Part shown: one piece after another, positions 54,532 through 62,502 of the stretch
How the letters are laid out: each line of letters starts with the position of its first letter
Position numbering within the stretch: position 1 is the first letter of the stretch
Assembly (NCBI GenBank): GCA_963700045.1
Contig: CAVOWK010000010.1
Location: 1-64,000, forward strand
Length of the DNA: 64,000 bases
Reading direction: 5' to 3'
Origin: RPQJ01 sp963700045
GTDB taxonomy: Bacteria > Pseudomonadota > Gammaproteobacteria > Steroidobacterales > Steroidobacteraceae
Position numbers and translations under genes: made by a program
The notes under the pieces: model-generated
Seen by the model: only the letters and a program-made list of their open reading frames with translations
Told to the model about the DNA's origin: nothing
Database searches by the model: none

Positions 54532-55670
54532 ACATGATTTCGCGCACGCGACGCATGCTGCTCGCAGCTTCCGGCCTGGCGTTCGGGCTCGCGGTCCTGC
54601 CGCGATCGTCGCCGGCCGCGAACGGCAAGTGGCACCGATATTCGCGCGCTGTCGTGATCGATGGACTTGGCGGCCCCGGCGGCCACGCCACCGAGGACGG
54701 CTCGGAGCTGACGACCAACGAGGTCGACGACATCAGGGCATCGGGCATGACGTGCCTGCACCTCACCGTCGGCGAAGTGGGCACGATGCCGCCCGACGAG
54801 GCCTACCAGAAGGCCGTCGCGTCAATCGCGCGCTGGGAAGCCGAAGTCGACCGCTACCCGGCGACCGTGGTCCGCGTGCGCTCGGTCGCCGATATCCATG
54901 CAGCGAAAGGCAGCGGACGCACCGGGCTGATGTACGGTTTCCAGGACGGGGTGTGCTTCGAGACTGACCTCGACCGGCTCGAGACGTTTCATCGGCTCGG
55001 CATCCGCGTGATCCAGCCGACCTACAACCGGCGCAACCGGCTCGGCGATGGTTGCATGGAGCCGTCCGACGCGGGACTCAGCAACACCGGGCACGAGGCG
55101 GTGGAGCGCATGAACGCGCTGGGAATCCTCGTCGACGCGAGTCACTGCGGCCGCGTCACCGCGGCCAATGCTATCCGTCACTCGACGCGCCCCGTCGCAT
55201 TCACCCACACGGGCTGTGCGGCACTCGCCGATCACCCGCGCAATCGCACCGACGCCGAGCTGCGCGCGGTAGCAAACAAGGGCGGTGTGTCCGGCATCTA
55301 TGTCATGCCGTACCTGTCGGGCGGCAAGCAACCCACCGCCGACGACGTCGTGCGTCACGTCGAGCACGCGGTGAATGTCGCGGGCGAGGAACACGTCTCG
55401 ATCGGTACGGACGGCACGCTCTCGGCCGTCGCTCTGACGCCTGAGTTCGTGCAGTCGTTTTCTGCAAACGTCGCCCGCCGCAAGGCAGCCGGCATCGCGG
55501 CGCCGCAGGAATCCGCGGACGGCTACCTGTTCGCGAACGACCTCAACACGCCGCGGCGCTTTGAACAGCTGGCGGACCGTCTCAGCCTGCGCGGCCATTC
55601 GGACGACAGGATCGAAAAGATCCTGGGCACCAACCTGCTGCGCGTGTTCGACGCGGCGTGGGACGGCTGA
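54528..55670 (+). CDS. Membrane dipeptidase-like protein (peptidase M19 family)
   Basis: 380 residues from the ATG at 54528 that overlaps the preceding stop (ATGA). The N-terminus MNMISRTRRMLLAASGLAF has a twin-arginine-like TRRMLL, so Tat export is possible. M19 landmarks are present: LGIRVIQPTYNRRNRLGDGC, GILVDASHCG, PVAFTHTGCAALADHPRNRT and a C-terminal EKILGTNLLRVFD. The zinc HxD that normally follows the first strand is replaced by VVIDGLGGPGG, and the usual GSDFDG is GTDGTL, so catalysis is uncertain. Confidence 0.85.
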   Translation: MNMISRTRRMLLAASGLAFGLAVLPRSSPAANGKWHRYSRAVVIDGLGGPGGHATEDGSELTTNEVDDIRASGMTCLHLTVGEVGTMPPDEAYQKAVASIARWEAEVDRYPATVVRVRSVADIHAAKGSGRTGLMYGFQDGVCFETDLDRLETFHRLGIRVIQPTYNRRNRLGDGCMEPSDAGLSNTGHEAVERMNALGILVDASHCGRVTAANAIRHSTRPVAFTHTGCAALADHPRNRTDAELRAVANKGGVSGIYVMPYLSGGKQPTADDVVRHVEHAVNVAGEEHVSIGTDGTLSAVALTPEFVQSFSANVARRKAAGIAAPQESADGYLFANDLNTPRRFEQLADRLSLRGHSDDRIEKILGTNLLRVFDAAWDG

Positions 55671-55681
55671 CTCCCGCAACG

Positions 55682-56809
55682 ATGCTGACCTGCTCCCACC
55701 GCCCGCCCTGCCCGGGCTGCCCGCGCTTCGGTGAGCCGGGCATCGCTGCCGAGGCGCTCGCAGCGCTGGACTCGCTGGCCCGCGCCCACGACTTGCCGGC
55801 GGTTTCCGTGGTGTCGGGCGCCCTGCAGGGATTTCGTTTGCGTGCGCGCCTGGCCATTCGTGGTCGGCTCGGCGCGCCCAAGCTCGGCATGTTCGAACTA
55901 GGCACGCATCGAGTGGTGCACATCCCGAACTGCGTCGTGCAGCATCCGTTGATCAACCGCGCTGCTGGCGTGGTGCGACGCGCGCTCGTCGATGCAGGGA
56001 TCGCTCCCTACGCCGAGAGCGTCCATCGCGGCCTCGCCCGTTACCTGCAGGTCGTGGTGGAGCGCAGCTCGGGGAGCGCGCAAATCGTGATTGTCGGCAA
56101 CAGCCCGACGCTCGAGCCGTTCACCCGTTGCTTTGAGCTGATTCGCGACCGGCTCGGCGACGAACTGCACAGCCTGTGGTTCAACGCCCAGTGCGAGCGG
56201 ACCAACACGATCCTGGGACGCGAGTTCACGCGCTGGAGCGGTCCGCCGAGCGTCGTCGAACGCTTCGGTGGAGCGGCTGTGCATTACCCACCCGGCGCGT
56301 TCGGTCAGAACAACCTCGACATCGCGGAGCGCATCGTCGAACACGTACGCGAGCAGGTGCCTGCGGGGGCACGCATCGCCGAGTTCTATGCGGGTGTCGG
56401 CGCGATCGGGCTTTCGGTGCTGCCGCGCGTCAGTCACCTGCGCATGAACGAAGTGAGCCCGCAGTCACTGCAGGGCCTGGCGCTCGGACTCGATGCACTG
56501 GCGCCGGCCGAGCGGGACAAGATCGAGGTGATTGCCGGCTCCGCCGGAACGATGGTCTCTGCGGCACTGGATGCCGACGTCGTGATCGCCGATCCGCCGC
56601 GCAAGGGACTGGATCGCGAACTCCTGGAACACCTGGTCGCCGATCCGCCCGAACGATTCGTGTACGTGAGCTGCGGGCTCGAGTCGTTTCTCGCCGACAC
56701 GGCCCGGCTGACCTCAGGCGGCGCGATGCGGCTGAGCGATCTGCGGGCGTTCAACCTGATGCCGTATACGGAACACGTCGAAACCGTTGCCTGCTTCGAA
56801 CGGACCTGA
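55682..56809 (+). CDS. RNA (uracil-5)-methyltransferase of the RlmD/TrmA family
   Basis: 375 residues from the ATG at 55682; a GTG at 55658 is an alternative. All four Fe-S cysteines of the RlmD (RumA) type are present: CSHRPPCPGCPRFG near the N-terminus and HIPNCVVQHP further on. The SAM region is AEFYAGVGAIGLSVL, and DVVIADPPRKGLD, the nucleophile in YVSCGLESFLADT and the general-base Glu in EHVETVACFER are all in place. The N-terminal TRAM domain of RlmD is missing, so target RNA (23S rRNA or tRNA) cannot be assigned. Confidence 0.88.
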   Translation: MLTCSHRPPCPGCPRFGEPGIAAEALAALDSLARAHDLPAVSVVSGALQGFRLRARLAIRGRLGAPKLGMFELGTHRVVHIPNCVVQHPLINRAAGVVRRALVDAGIAPYAESVHRGLARYLQVVVERSSGSAQIVIVGNSPTLEPFTRCFELIRDRLGDELHSLWFNAQCERTNTILGREFTRWSGPPSVVERFGGAAVHYPPGAFGQNNLDIAERIVEHVREQVPAGARIAEFYAGVGAIGLSVLPRVSHLRMNEVSPQSLQGLALGLDALAPAERDKIEVIAGSAGTMVSAALDADVVIADPPRKGLDRELLEHLVADPPERFVYVSCGLESFLADTARLTSGGAMRLSDLRAFNLMPYTEHVETVACFERT

Positions 56810-56865
56810 CGTTTCCCAGCGCGCTGCAGGAACTCCGGCGGGGGGAACCCAAGCCGGCAGGGAAG

Positions 56866-56961
56866 CTGTGGGCGGCCGGCGTGAAGCACACGGCGCATGT
56901 CTACCCGAAAACACAGCACGGGTTCCACAACGACACGACGCCGCGCTACGACGGCGCCGAG
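56866..56961 (+). pseudogene. Remnant of a dienelactone hydrolase C-terminus
   Basis: One reading frame after the methyltransferase stop encodes LWAAGVKHTAHVYPKTQHGF followed by HNDTTPRYDGAE. This is the C-terminal signature of dienelactone hydrolases, including the catalytic His region (TQHGFHND). There is no start codon or catalytic Cys/Asp upstream, and after GAE the frame loses family resemblance. It is a decayed fragment, not a working gene. Confidence 0.65.
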
Positions 56962-57006
56962 CGGAACCCAGACCGGATCCCGTGCGGTGGTCACGACACC
57001 TCTCGA

Positions 57007-57207
57007 CTACTTGGCGAGCGCGCGCAGCGCGTTGCGGTACTTGCGGCGCGTCTGCCCAAACGCTTCCATCGCCGCGTCGAAGGCGGGATCGAACGGGGTC
57101 AGGTGCGGGCCATCGCCGTCGACGACGTAATGCAAGGTGTCGTCTTCGCCGACGTGCAGTTGATCTGCCGCTTCCTTTAGATCGATCTTGATCAGGCCTG
57201 TACGCAC
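57007..57207 (-). pseudogene. Truncated AbrB/MazE-type antitoxin
   Basis: 66 residues from a GTG. The segment KEAADQLHVGEDDTLHYVV and HLTPFDPAFDAAMEAF then YRNALRALAK match the C-terminal half of AbrB-fold antitoxins paired with Doc-type toxins. The usual N-terminal strand (IGNSxGVxLPK) is missing and replaced by IKIDL. No toxin gene lies on either side. Probably a remnant, though a short functional orphan cannot be ruled out. Confidence 0.6.
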
Positions 57208-57269
57208 CCTGACACTTTGCGCAACTGGGTTAGTCTTGGCCAGGGGTTGGCTTGGAGGGTTTGCCGATC

Positions 57270-58289
57270 ATGACTTCGCAGCGATGCTCACCCAGGTCCG
57301 TAAACCGGGGCTCACCTGTGGGCGAGCGGGTGGCCATGTCGGCTAATCGCAGCCCGGGACCGCTGTCGCGCCTGCTCGATGCCTCGATCCTGCTGTCCTT
57401 CGATCGGACCGGGTATCGGCGGCACGCCGCCGGCTTCAACCCGACGGATCTGCAGGTGGATCTGGCGGGGCGAGTGTGTCTCGTGACGGGTGCCAACTCA
57501 GGGATCGGCTTTGAAACCTCGCTCGCGCTCGCCGCGCGGGGTGGCCGCGTGTGGATGCTGTGTCGCCATCGGGAACGTGGCCGGGCCGCGGTCCGCGCGG
57601 TGCGGGCCCGGACGGGGTCGCGACGAGTGCATCTGGGCGTGATCGATGTTTCGGATACGGCGTCGATCCGGCGCTTCGTGCGCAGCCTCAAGGATCCGGT
57701 GGTCGACGTGATCGTGCACAACGCCGGCGTCCTGCCCGACGAGCGTACGGAGTCTGCCGACGGGCACGAGCTCACCTTTGCCACGCACGTGCTCGGGCCG
57801 TGGCTGCTCACGACCCAGTTGCTGCCGCGGCTGCGCAAGTCGCGCGACGCTCGCGTCGTGTTTGTCTCCTCGGGCGGCATGTACACGCAAGCGCTCTCGT
57901 TGCGCGACTGGGAATGGCGCGATCGCCCCTATGACGGTGTCGTGGCCTATGCGCAGACGAAGCGGATGCAGGTGGTGCTTGCCGAACTGCTCGCCGCTGA
58001 ACTCGAAGACAGCGGCATCTGCGTCAACGCCATGCATCCCGGATGGGCGGACACACCGGCCGTCCGTACGTCCCTGCCCCGCTTCTGGAACGTCATGCGG
58101 CGCATGTTACGGACCCCGGCGGAAGGCGCTGACACGGTGGTGTGGCTCGCCGCGAGTCCGGCGGCTCGCGGCCAGAGCGGGCGCTTCTGGTTTGACCGCC
58201 AGCCGCGCTCCACTCATCTGCTGCCCTGGACCCGCGAGCGCCGCCAGCAGCGGCAGGCCCTGCGGAGACTGTGCGAACAGTTGACCTGA
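57270..58289 (+). CDS. Short-chain dehydrogenase, DHRS12-like
   Basis: 339 residues from the ATG at 57270, which has GGAGGG 10 nt upstream; an ATG at 57336 would start nearer the domain and is also possible. Rossmann motif LVTGANSGIGFETSLAL, HNAG in VIVHNAGVLPDE, and catalytic Ser (VSSGGMYT) and YxxxK (AYAQTKRMQ). The N-terminal SILLSFDRTGYRRHAAGF and the HPGWADTPAVRTSLP segment fit the DHRS12-like group. Substrate unknown. It follows the remnant patch and is convergent with a second SDR gene. Confidence 0.88.
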   Translation: MTSQRCSPRSVNRGSPVGERVAMSANRSPGPLSRLLDASILLSFDRTGYRRHAAGFNPTDLQVDLAGRVCLVTGANSGIGFETSLALAARGGRVWMLCRHRERGRAAVRAVRARTGSRRVHLGVIDVSDTASIRRFVRSLKDPVVDVIVHNAGVLPDERTESADGHELTFATHVLGPWLLTTQLLPRLRKSRDARVVFVSSGGMYTQALSLRDWEWRDRPYDGVVAYAQTKRMQVVLAELLAAELEDSGICVNAMHPGWADTPAVRTSLPRFWNVMRRMLRTPAEGADTVVWLAASPAARGQSGRFWFDRQPRSTHLLPWTRERRQQRQALRRLCEQLT

Positions 58290-58399
58290 TGGCCGAAGCT
58301 CCGCTGGCGCCCTGACAAATTCGCCGCGAGCGCTGGGCAGACAGGTCCGCGCCGATGGTGTGCACGGCCGCCCCTGCCCTTGCGCGCTGCTCGCGCGTG

Positions 58400-59092
58400 T
58401 TACCAGGGGATCGACGTGCCCTTGAAGTCGTAGAAGCGGCCCGTGTCGCTCGGTCCGAGCTGCTCGATCACGGCGATGAGTCCGCCGACGCTTTCCTGCG
58501 GGGAATAGGTGGCACTGGCGCCACCCATGTCGGTGCGTACCCAGCCCGGGTGCAGCACGACGCAGATGAACCCGTCTGGCGCCAGTTCCGCGCTCAAGGT
58601 CTTGTTGATCTGGTTCAGTGCCGCCTTGCTTGCCCGGTAGGCGTACCAGCGGCCGCTCGAGTCCGCGATGCTGCCGAGCTGCGAGGATAGGTTGACGATG
58701 GTCCGGCGCTTGCCGGCGCGCAGGTTCGGCAGCAGCGCCTGGGTGACGCGCAGCGGGCCGAGGGCGTTCACCGCCAGCGTCTGCTCCATCACGGCGAAGT
58801 CGACGGTGTCTACGGTCACGTCGTTGGGGTCGAACACGCCGGCGTTGTTCAGCAGAATGTCGATAGCCACCCCGTGCAGGCGACGCGCGAGGGCCGCGAC
58901 GCTCGCCGCGTCCGTGACGTGGAGCGGCTCGACGCGATCCGCAACCGCGGACAACTCGCTGGCGTCGGCAGGATCACGAACGGTACCGATAACCTGGTAG
59001 CCCTTGGCGGCGAACTGCCGGGCGCACTCCAGGCCGATGCCGCGGTTGGCGCCGGTGATCAGCACGGTGATGGGCGTGGCGGCGGCGACCAT
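58400..59092 (-). CDS. Short-chain dehydrogenase/reductase
   Basis: 230 residues. NAD(P) motif LITGANRGIGLECARQ, ILLNNAGVF, catalytic Ser in NLSSQLGSI and YxxxK in YAYRASKAALNQ; the C-terminus has LHPGWVRTDMGGASATYSPQ. It resembles the carbonyl-reductase-like (C-factor/sniffer) SDRs. It is convergent with the DHRS12-like gene and about 100 bp downstream of the CDGSH gene on the same strand. Confidence 0.93.
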   Translation of the reverse strand: MVAAATPITVLITGANRGIGLECARQFAAKGYQVIGTVRDPADASELSAVADRVEPLHVTDAASVAALARRLHGVAIDILLNNAGVFDPNDVTVDTVDFAVMEQTLAVNALGPLRVTQALLPNLRAGKRRTIVNLSSQLGSIADSSGRWYAYRASKAALNQINKTLSAELAPDGFICVVLHPGWVRTDMGGASATYSPQESVGGLIAVIEQLGPSDTGRFYDFKGTSIPW

Positions 59093-59193
59093 GCCGGCGA
59101 TCGTGACAGAAAAGACAGTGCGCGCAATGACGAGTCATCGCTGGCTGAAGCGAGGGCAGTTCTCCCCTGCCCTGCTCGGTGTCCGCGGGACGG

Positions 59194-59325
59194 TCAGTGT
59201 TTCTTGTGCGAACCGTCGCAGAACGGTTGCTGCGCGCTCTTGCCGCAGGCACACCACCAATAGGTCTTGCCGGCCTCGACGTCGACGGCGATCGGTGCCT
59301 TGGCGGCGATGGTGGGTTCGCTCAT
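59194..59325 (-). CDS. Small CDGSH iron-sulfur domain protein
   Basis: 43 residues from the ATG at 59325, with AAGGAG 8 nt upstream. It carries the complete CDGSH ligand set, CACGKSAQQPFCDGSH: three Cys and one His that bind a labile [2Fe-2S] cluster. An N-terminal segment (APIAVDVEAGKTYWW) is typical of the single-domain bacterial form. These are thought to act in electron transfer or redox sensing. It is too short for most gene finders. Confidence 0.88.
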   Translation of the reverse strand: MSEPTIAAKAPIAVDVEAGKTYWWCACGKSAQQPFCDGSHKKH

Positions 59326-59589
59326 GTCTCAGTCTCCTTGGGAATCGGTGCGCCCTGAGGCACATGCTAGCAGCGGTTGCGCGGGCGGATCGGCCTGGAA
59401 TTGGCCGAACTTCGGAACTACGGGAGCGACTCCTCCGTGGATATTCACAATGATGATCGCGACATTTGGACGCTTGATGATTGGGAAATGCGAGCCGGAC
59501 CCAAGATCGCAGCAGGCGATCACGCAGGTCTCCGCACCGTTTCTGGTCCGCGCCGCGCCCTGCCCTGCCGGTCGGCTGCGTCCGGCGCC
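59326..59589. other. Intergenic stretch without a recognised gene
   Basis: 264 bp between the CDGSH gene and the membrane-protein gene. It contains a patch of lower GC around 59435-59500 than its neighbours. Short open frames exist on both strands but none has a ribosome-binding site or family resemblance that I can identify. Confidence 0.5.
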
Positions 59590-60267
59590 TTACGGGCCCG
59601 TTCGCAACGCCTTGCCCAGCAGGCGCAGCAGCCACGCGCTGGTGGCAAAGACGGCCGGCAACAGCAGAACAAACACCGCGAATGCCACGGGCGCTGCAAT
59701 CAGCAACGGGGCCGCGGTGTCGTGATTGTCGTAGCTTGAAAAAATGCGATCGAAGGCTGCGCCCGCGGCTTGCCAGGCGACCGGGACAGCGATCGCCGCC
59801 GCGGCGACGAGTTGAATGATCGACCGGCCTGCGTTGCCGACCGATTCACCGGTGTGGCGATTCCGGTGGTGCCGGCGGAACGCCCAGGCGGCGACGCCGA
59901 TGACCAGCACTGCGCCCGCCAGCATCAATGCCGGCAGCAGCCAACGTTCGACCCGTCCCCACCTCGCCAGGTCGTCACGTGGGGTCGGAGTGGCTTTCGT
60001 CGCAGGATGGCCCGCTGGCGAGGGGGCCGGTTCCGGCGTGACCTGCGCCGCGATGGCGTCGCAGTTCTCCAGACCCGGGGGACGGATCGTCCGCGCCGTG
60101 GCCGGGCACGGTCCATCGACCACGAATTCAACGCCGGCGGTCTCGCACAGTGCGGCGTTGCGGTTGCGGCAGTCCTGCTCGGCGGTCGGGACGTCCGCGC
60201 GGCTGACGGTGAGTGTCAGCAGCAGCACGGAGGCAACGATCAGTCGGGTTCGCACTCTGGAATGCAT
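59590..60267 (-). CDS. Membrane protein of unknown function
   Basis: 225 residues from the ATG at 60267. A signal peptide (RTRLIVASVLLLTLTVSRAD) precedes a region with four cysteines (EQDCRNRNAALCETAG, VDGPCPAT, LENCDAI), a Pro/Thr linker, then three hydrophobic segments (LLPALMLAGAVLVIGVAAW, IIQLVAAAAIAVPVAW, LLIAAPVAFAVFVLLLP). I do not recognise a family. The periplasmic Cys-rich part may be disulfide-bonded. Confidence 0.7.
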   Translation of the reverse strand: MHSRVRTRLIVASVLLLTLTVSRADVPTAEQDCRNRNAALCETAGVEFVVDGPCPATARTIRPPGLENCDAIAAQVTPEPAPSPAGHPATKATPTPRDDLARWGRVERWLLPALMLAGAVLVIGVAAWAFRRHHRNRHTGESVGNAGRSIIQLVAAAAIAVPVAWQAAGAAFDRIFSSYDNHDTAAPLLIAAPVAFAVFVLLLPAVFATSAWLLRLLGKALRTGP

Positions 60268-60475
60268 CGGGCCGTCCGGGAATCGTCGTTCGACTAGAGC
60301 ATGCGGTGGTTGCAGGGTCAATGAAGCGAATCACATCCTGGGAATGATGCCGTTGAGACCTGGACATCACAAAGAGCGATCGCCTGAATGCGCGCCGCGC
60401 GCTTGATCAGTCATTGCGCGATCGCCCTGCTGAACTGCCGGCTTTCTTCGGGCCAGGGTGAGTTTGGAAGACGGC

Positions 60476-60598
60476 TCACTGCAGCCCTTGCAGCAGACCC
60501 CAAGCACCCGCGGCGTAGGCAATGCCCCACTGCACCACCTTGCGGCGGCGCAGTCGGCTCCAGATGTTGCCCCCTTCTCCGTAGTGTGGCCCGTTCAC
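60476..60598 (-). pseudogene. 40-residue N-terminal fragment of a larger protein
   Basis: A GTG at 60598, preceded by AGGGAGAG, opens a 40-codon frame whose part IWSRLRRRKVVQWGIAYAAG and following AWGLLQGLQ looks like the start of large membrane-associated TPR or adenylate-cyclase-like signalling proteins, where a positively charged stretch leads into a first membrane helix. A TGA then ends it and nothing downstream continues the protein. A decayed remnant is most likely; a small single-helix protein is the alternative. Confidence 0.5.
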
Positions 60599-60740
60599 GC
60601 GGCTCTCTCCCTGATGGGGTGAGTGTAGCGGGATTGAGGGTCATGGGAAGACGCGGGGACGGGTGTACGCGGCCCTTGGCCGCTCGCATGGCGAAGTCGT
60701 GCCGAGGAAGGGGTTCGGCGTGGAGAGACGACGCGGAAAC

Positions 60741-60765
60741 AGGGCGGCCGCGGGTTGGCCGCCCT
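60741..60765 (-). terminator. Hairpin terminator after the HU gene
   Basis: A perfect 9-bp stem, AGGGCGGCC (60741-60749) with GGCCGCCCT (60757-60765), has a 7-nt loop, 9 bp after the HU stop. On the minus strand GTTTCC follows, a short T-run. Confidence 0.6.
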
Positions 60766-60774
60766 GATCGAGGC

Positions 60775-61176
60775 TCAAGCGCTCGCGGCGTCCTTCAGCT
60801 TCTTCATCGGACGCACTTTGACCTTATCGGTGGCCGGCTTGGCCTTGAAGGTCGTGGGTTCGCCGGTGAAGGGATTGATGCCCTTGCGCGCGGGCTTCGC
60901 CGCCACGCTGGTGACGGTGATCTTGAGCAGTCCCGGCAGCACGAACACGCGGGCGCCCTTCCGGCTGATCGAGGCCTGGATCGCCTGCTCGAGTGCGGCG
61001 AGCAAGGCGCGCACGTCCTTGGCGGCGACCTTCGTGGCCTCGGCCAGGTGAGCGACCAGTGCGGACTTGGTCAGCACGCTCTTGATCGATTGCGGTGCCT
61101 TCGGGGCGGCCTTGCGGGCGGACTTGCTCGCCGGCTTCCTGGCGGACTTCTTCACGGACTTCTTCGCTTTTGCCAT
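60775..61176 (-). CDS. HU-family DNA-binding protein with histone H1-like N-terminal tail
   Basis: 133 residues against about 90 for standard HU. The first 32 residues are almost only Lys, Ala, Ser, Arg and Pro (KSVKKSARKPASKSARKAAP), like histone H1 tails. The HU/IHF domain follows: SALVAHLAEATKVAAKDVR, GARVFVLPGLLKITV and the DNA-binding arm ARKGINPFTGEPTTFKAK. Similar tailed HU proteins are known in Xanthomonadales and relatives. It is a single gene with its own terminator, 166 bp downstream of folA. A SET methyltransferase gene lies 0.7 kb away. Confidence 0.93.
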   Translation of the reverse strand: MAKAKKSVKKSARKPASKSARKAAPKAPQSIKSVLTKSALVAHLAEATKVAAKDVRALLAALEQAIQASISRKGARVFVLPGLLKITVTSVAAKPARKGINPFTGEPTTFKAKPATDKVKVRPMKKLKDAASA

Positions 61177-61342
61177 CGGGGTCGTTCAACCTCGTGAGTG
61201 GACGAATTCGCGGTCGGAGGATTCCGGCCGTGATGCGCACGGTAGGCGAATGGTGCGCGAAAGCCAAGCAAGCTGATCGTTCGCTTGGTTCGAGTCACGG
61301 CTCCGGTCCCTGTTGTCGCACCGGGACCACTGGCTGTCCTCG

Positions 61343-61843
61343 TCAAAACGCCGTGTGCCGCCTTTGCAGCTCCAGGCAACTGTACGCGCACGCGTGCCTC
61401 TCATCCGCTACGTGCATTTCGATCAGCACCTCGTTCCATTCACCGGCACCGAGCTCCGGAAAATACGTGTCTGCGTCCACAACCGCATGCACACGAGTCA
61501 AATGAATCAGGTCCGTGCGCGGCAGGGCCAGGCGATAAATCTCCGCCCCGCCGATGATGCAGACCTCGGGCACGTCGCCAGCCGCACGCAGCGCTTCGTC
61601 GAGGGACGCAACGACGGTGACGCCGGGCACTTCGAACCCCGCCTGCCGCGTGATCACGATGTTGTGCCGCCCAGGCAGCGGCTTGCCGATCGACTCCCAG
61701 GTCTTGCGACCCATGACGATGGGTTTCCCCATGGTCATGGCCTTGAAGCGCTTGAGGTCGTCTGGCAGGTGCCACGGCAGGCCGCCATCGCGCCCGATCG
61801 CGCCCCGCTCGTCCGTCGCCACGATGATCGAGACGAGCGGCAT
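61343..61843 (-). CDS. folA: Dihydrofolate reductase
   Basis: 166 residues from the ATG at 61843; the open frame upstream is in the SET gene. The substrate-binding Asp is Asp29 in GLPWHLPDDLKRFK. Other core segments are IVMGRKTWESIGKPLPGR (NADPH), IIGGAEIYRLALP and DTYFPELGAGEW. It regenerates tetrahydrofolate after thymidylate synthesis by ThyA, encoded two genes upstream. It starts 8 bp after the SET gene stop. Confidence 0.97.
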   Translation of the reverse strand: MPLVSIIVATDERGAIGRDGGLPWHLPDDLKRFKAMTMGKPIVMGRKTWESIGKPLPGRHNIVITRQAGFEVPGVTVVASLDEALRAAGDVPEVCIIGGAEIYRLALPRTDLIHLTRVHAVVDADTYFPELGAGEWNEVLIEMHVADERHACAYSCLELQRRHTAF

Positions 61844-61851
61844 TGCGGGCT

Positions 61852-62502
61852 TCAGGTTTGCTTGCGCTTTGCGGCGGGTTTCCTGCCCTTGGTGAGCGCT
61901 TTTTTCTTCGCAGCCGCCCGCTTCTCTTTCTTCTTCTTGGCGTCGATGGACTCGCGATCGAGCATCGTCCCGCGGCAGTTCGCGGCGCCGCAACGGCAGT
62001 TGTAGAGCGCCAGCTCGTCGGGGTCGTCGGTGCTCTCCCAGGTGAGCTGGTAGTCGTACCCGAGTTCCTCGCCCGGCTGGATCGTGCGGATCGCCTCGAT
62101 GAAGACCCGGCGGCCTTCGATGATCGTCTCGCAGTTCGCGTCGCACTTGTGGTTGATGAAGCGCGCGGGATTGCCGCCGACGCCGGCGTCGATGCAGAGA
62201 TCGTCGTCGACGACGAACAGGAAGGTGTGGCCGTCGTCATCGGCCTTCATCTCGTAACGCGAGTCCGCTTCCTCGTGCGAGATGCGGTCGCCCACGTATT
62301 CGATGATGCGCGTGCCGCTGCGGATGCGGCGAGCCGCATACACGCCGCGGCCGTGGATCTTCGAGCGCTTCACGACGTACAGCGGATTGCTCTCGGCGGC
62401 CGTTGGTTTCGCCGTCTTCTGTGCATGGCGCATGTGCGCGTGGTGCGTCACAGTCGTCTTCGACGACCTGGTCACGGGCTTCTTCGGGGGAGTCTTCTTC
62501 AT
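61852..62502 (-). CDS. SET-domain protein-lysine methyltransferase
   Basis: 216 residues. The SET domain has KIHGRGVYAARRIRSGTRII (SAM-binding), ARFINHKCDANCE (NHxC pseudoknot motif), GEELGYDYQ (catalytic Tyr) and a post-SET zinc site CRCGAANC in LYNCRCGAANCRGTM. Both ends are Lys-rich tails (first 35 and last 25 residues), probably for DNA or nucleoid binding. SET proteins are typical of eukaryotes and sporadic in bacteria. Start overlaps the thyA stop (ATGA), so it belongs to the lgt-thyA-SET-folA operon. The substrate is unknown. Confidence 0.92.
   Translation of the reverse strand: MKKTPPKKPVTRSSKTTVTHHAHMRHAQKTAKPTAAESNPLYVVKRSKIHGRGVYAARRIRSGTRIIEYVGDRISHEEADSRYEMKADDDGHTFLFVVDDDLCIDAGVGGNPARFINHKCDANCETIIEGRRVFIEAIRTIQPGEELGYDYQLTWESTDDPDELALYNCRCGAANCRGTMLDRESIDAKKKKEKRAAAKKKALTKGRKPAAKRKQT

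Noticed and set aside
56897..57130. 77-codon plus-strand frame in the remnant patch
   Set aside because: It is a shifted reading of the dienelactone hydrolase fragment and of the antisense of the antitoxin remnant.
59329..59523. 64-codon minus-strand frame upstream of the CDGSH gene
   Set aside because: No ribosome-binding site and no family resemblance; it overlaps the CDGSH leader.
60376..60425. Two GCGATCGC octamers 34 bp apart
   Set aside because: They match the HIP1 octamer of cyanobacteria, but two chance copies of a palindromic GC-rich word are unremarkable here.
60411..60689. 92-codon minus-strand frame
   Set aside because: No start signal and a low-complexity Arg/Pro product; the overlapping 40-codon frame in another phase has the ribosome-binding site and recognisable sequence.
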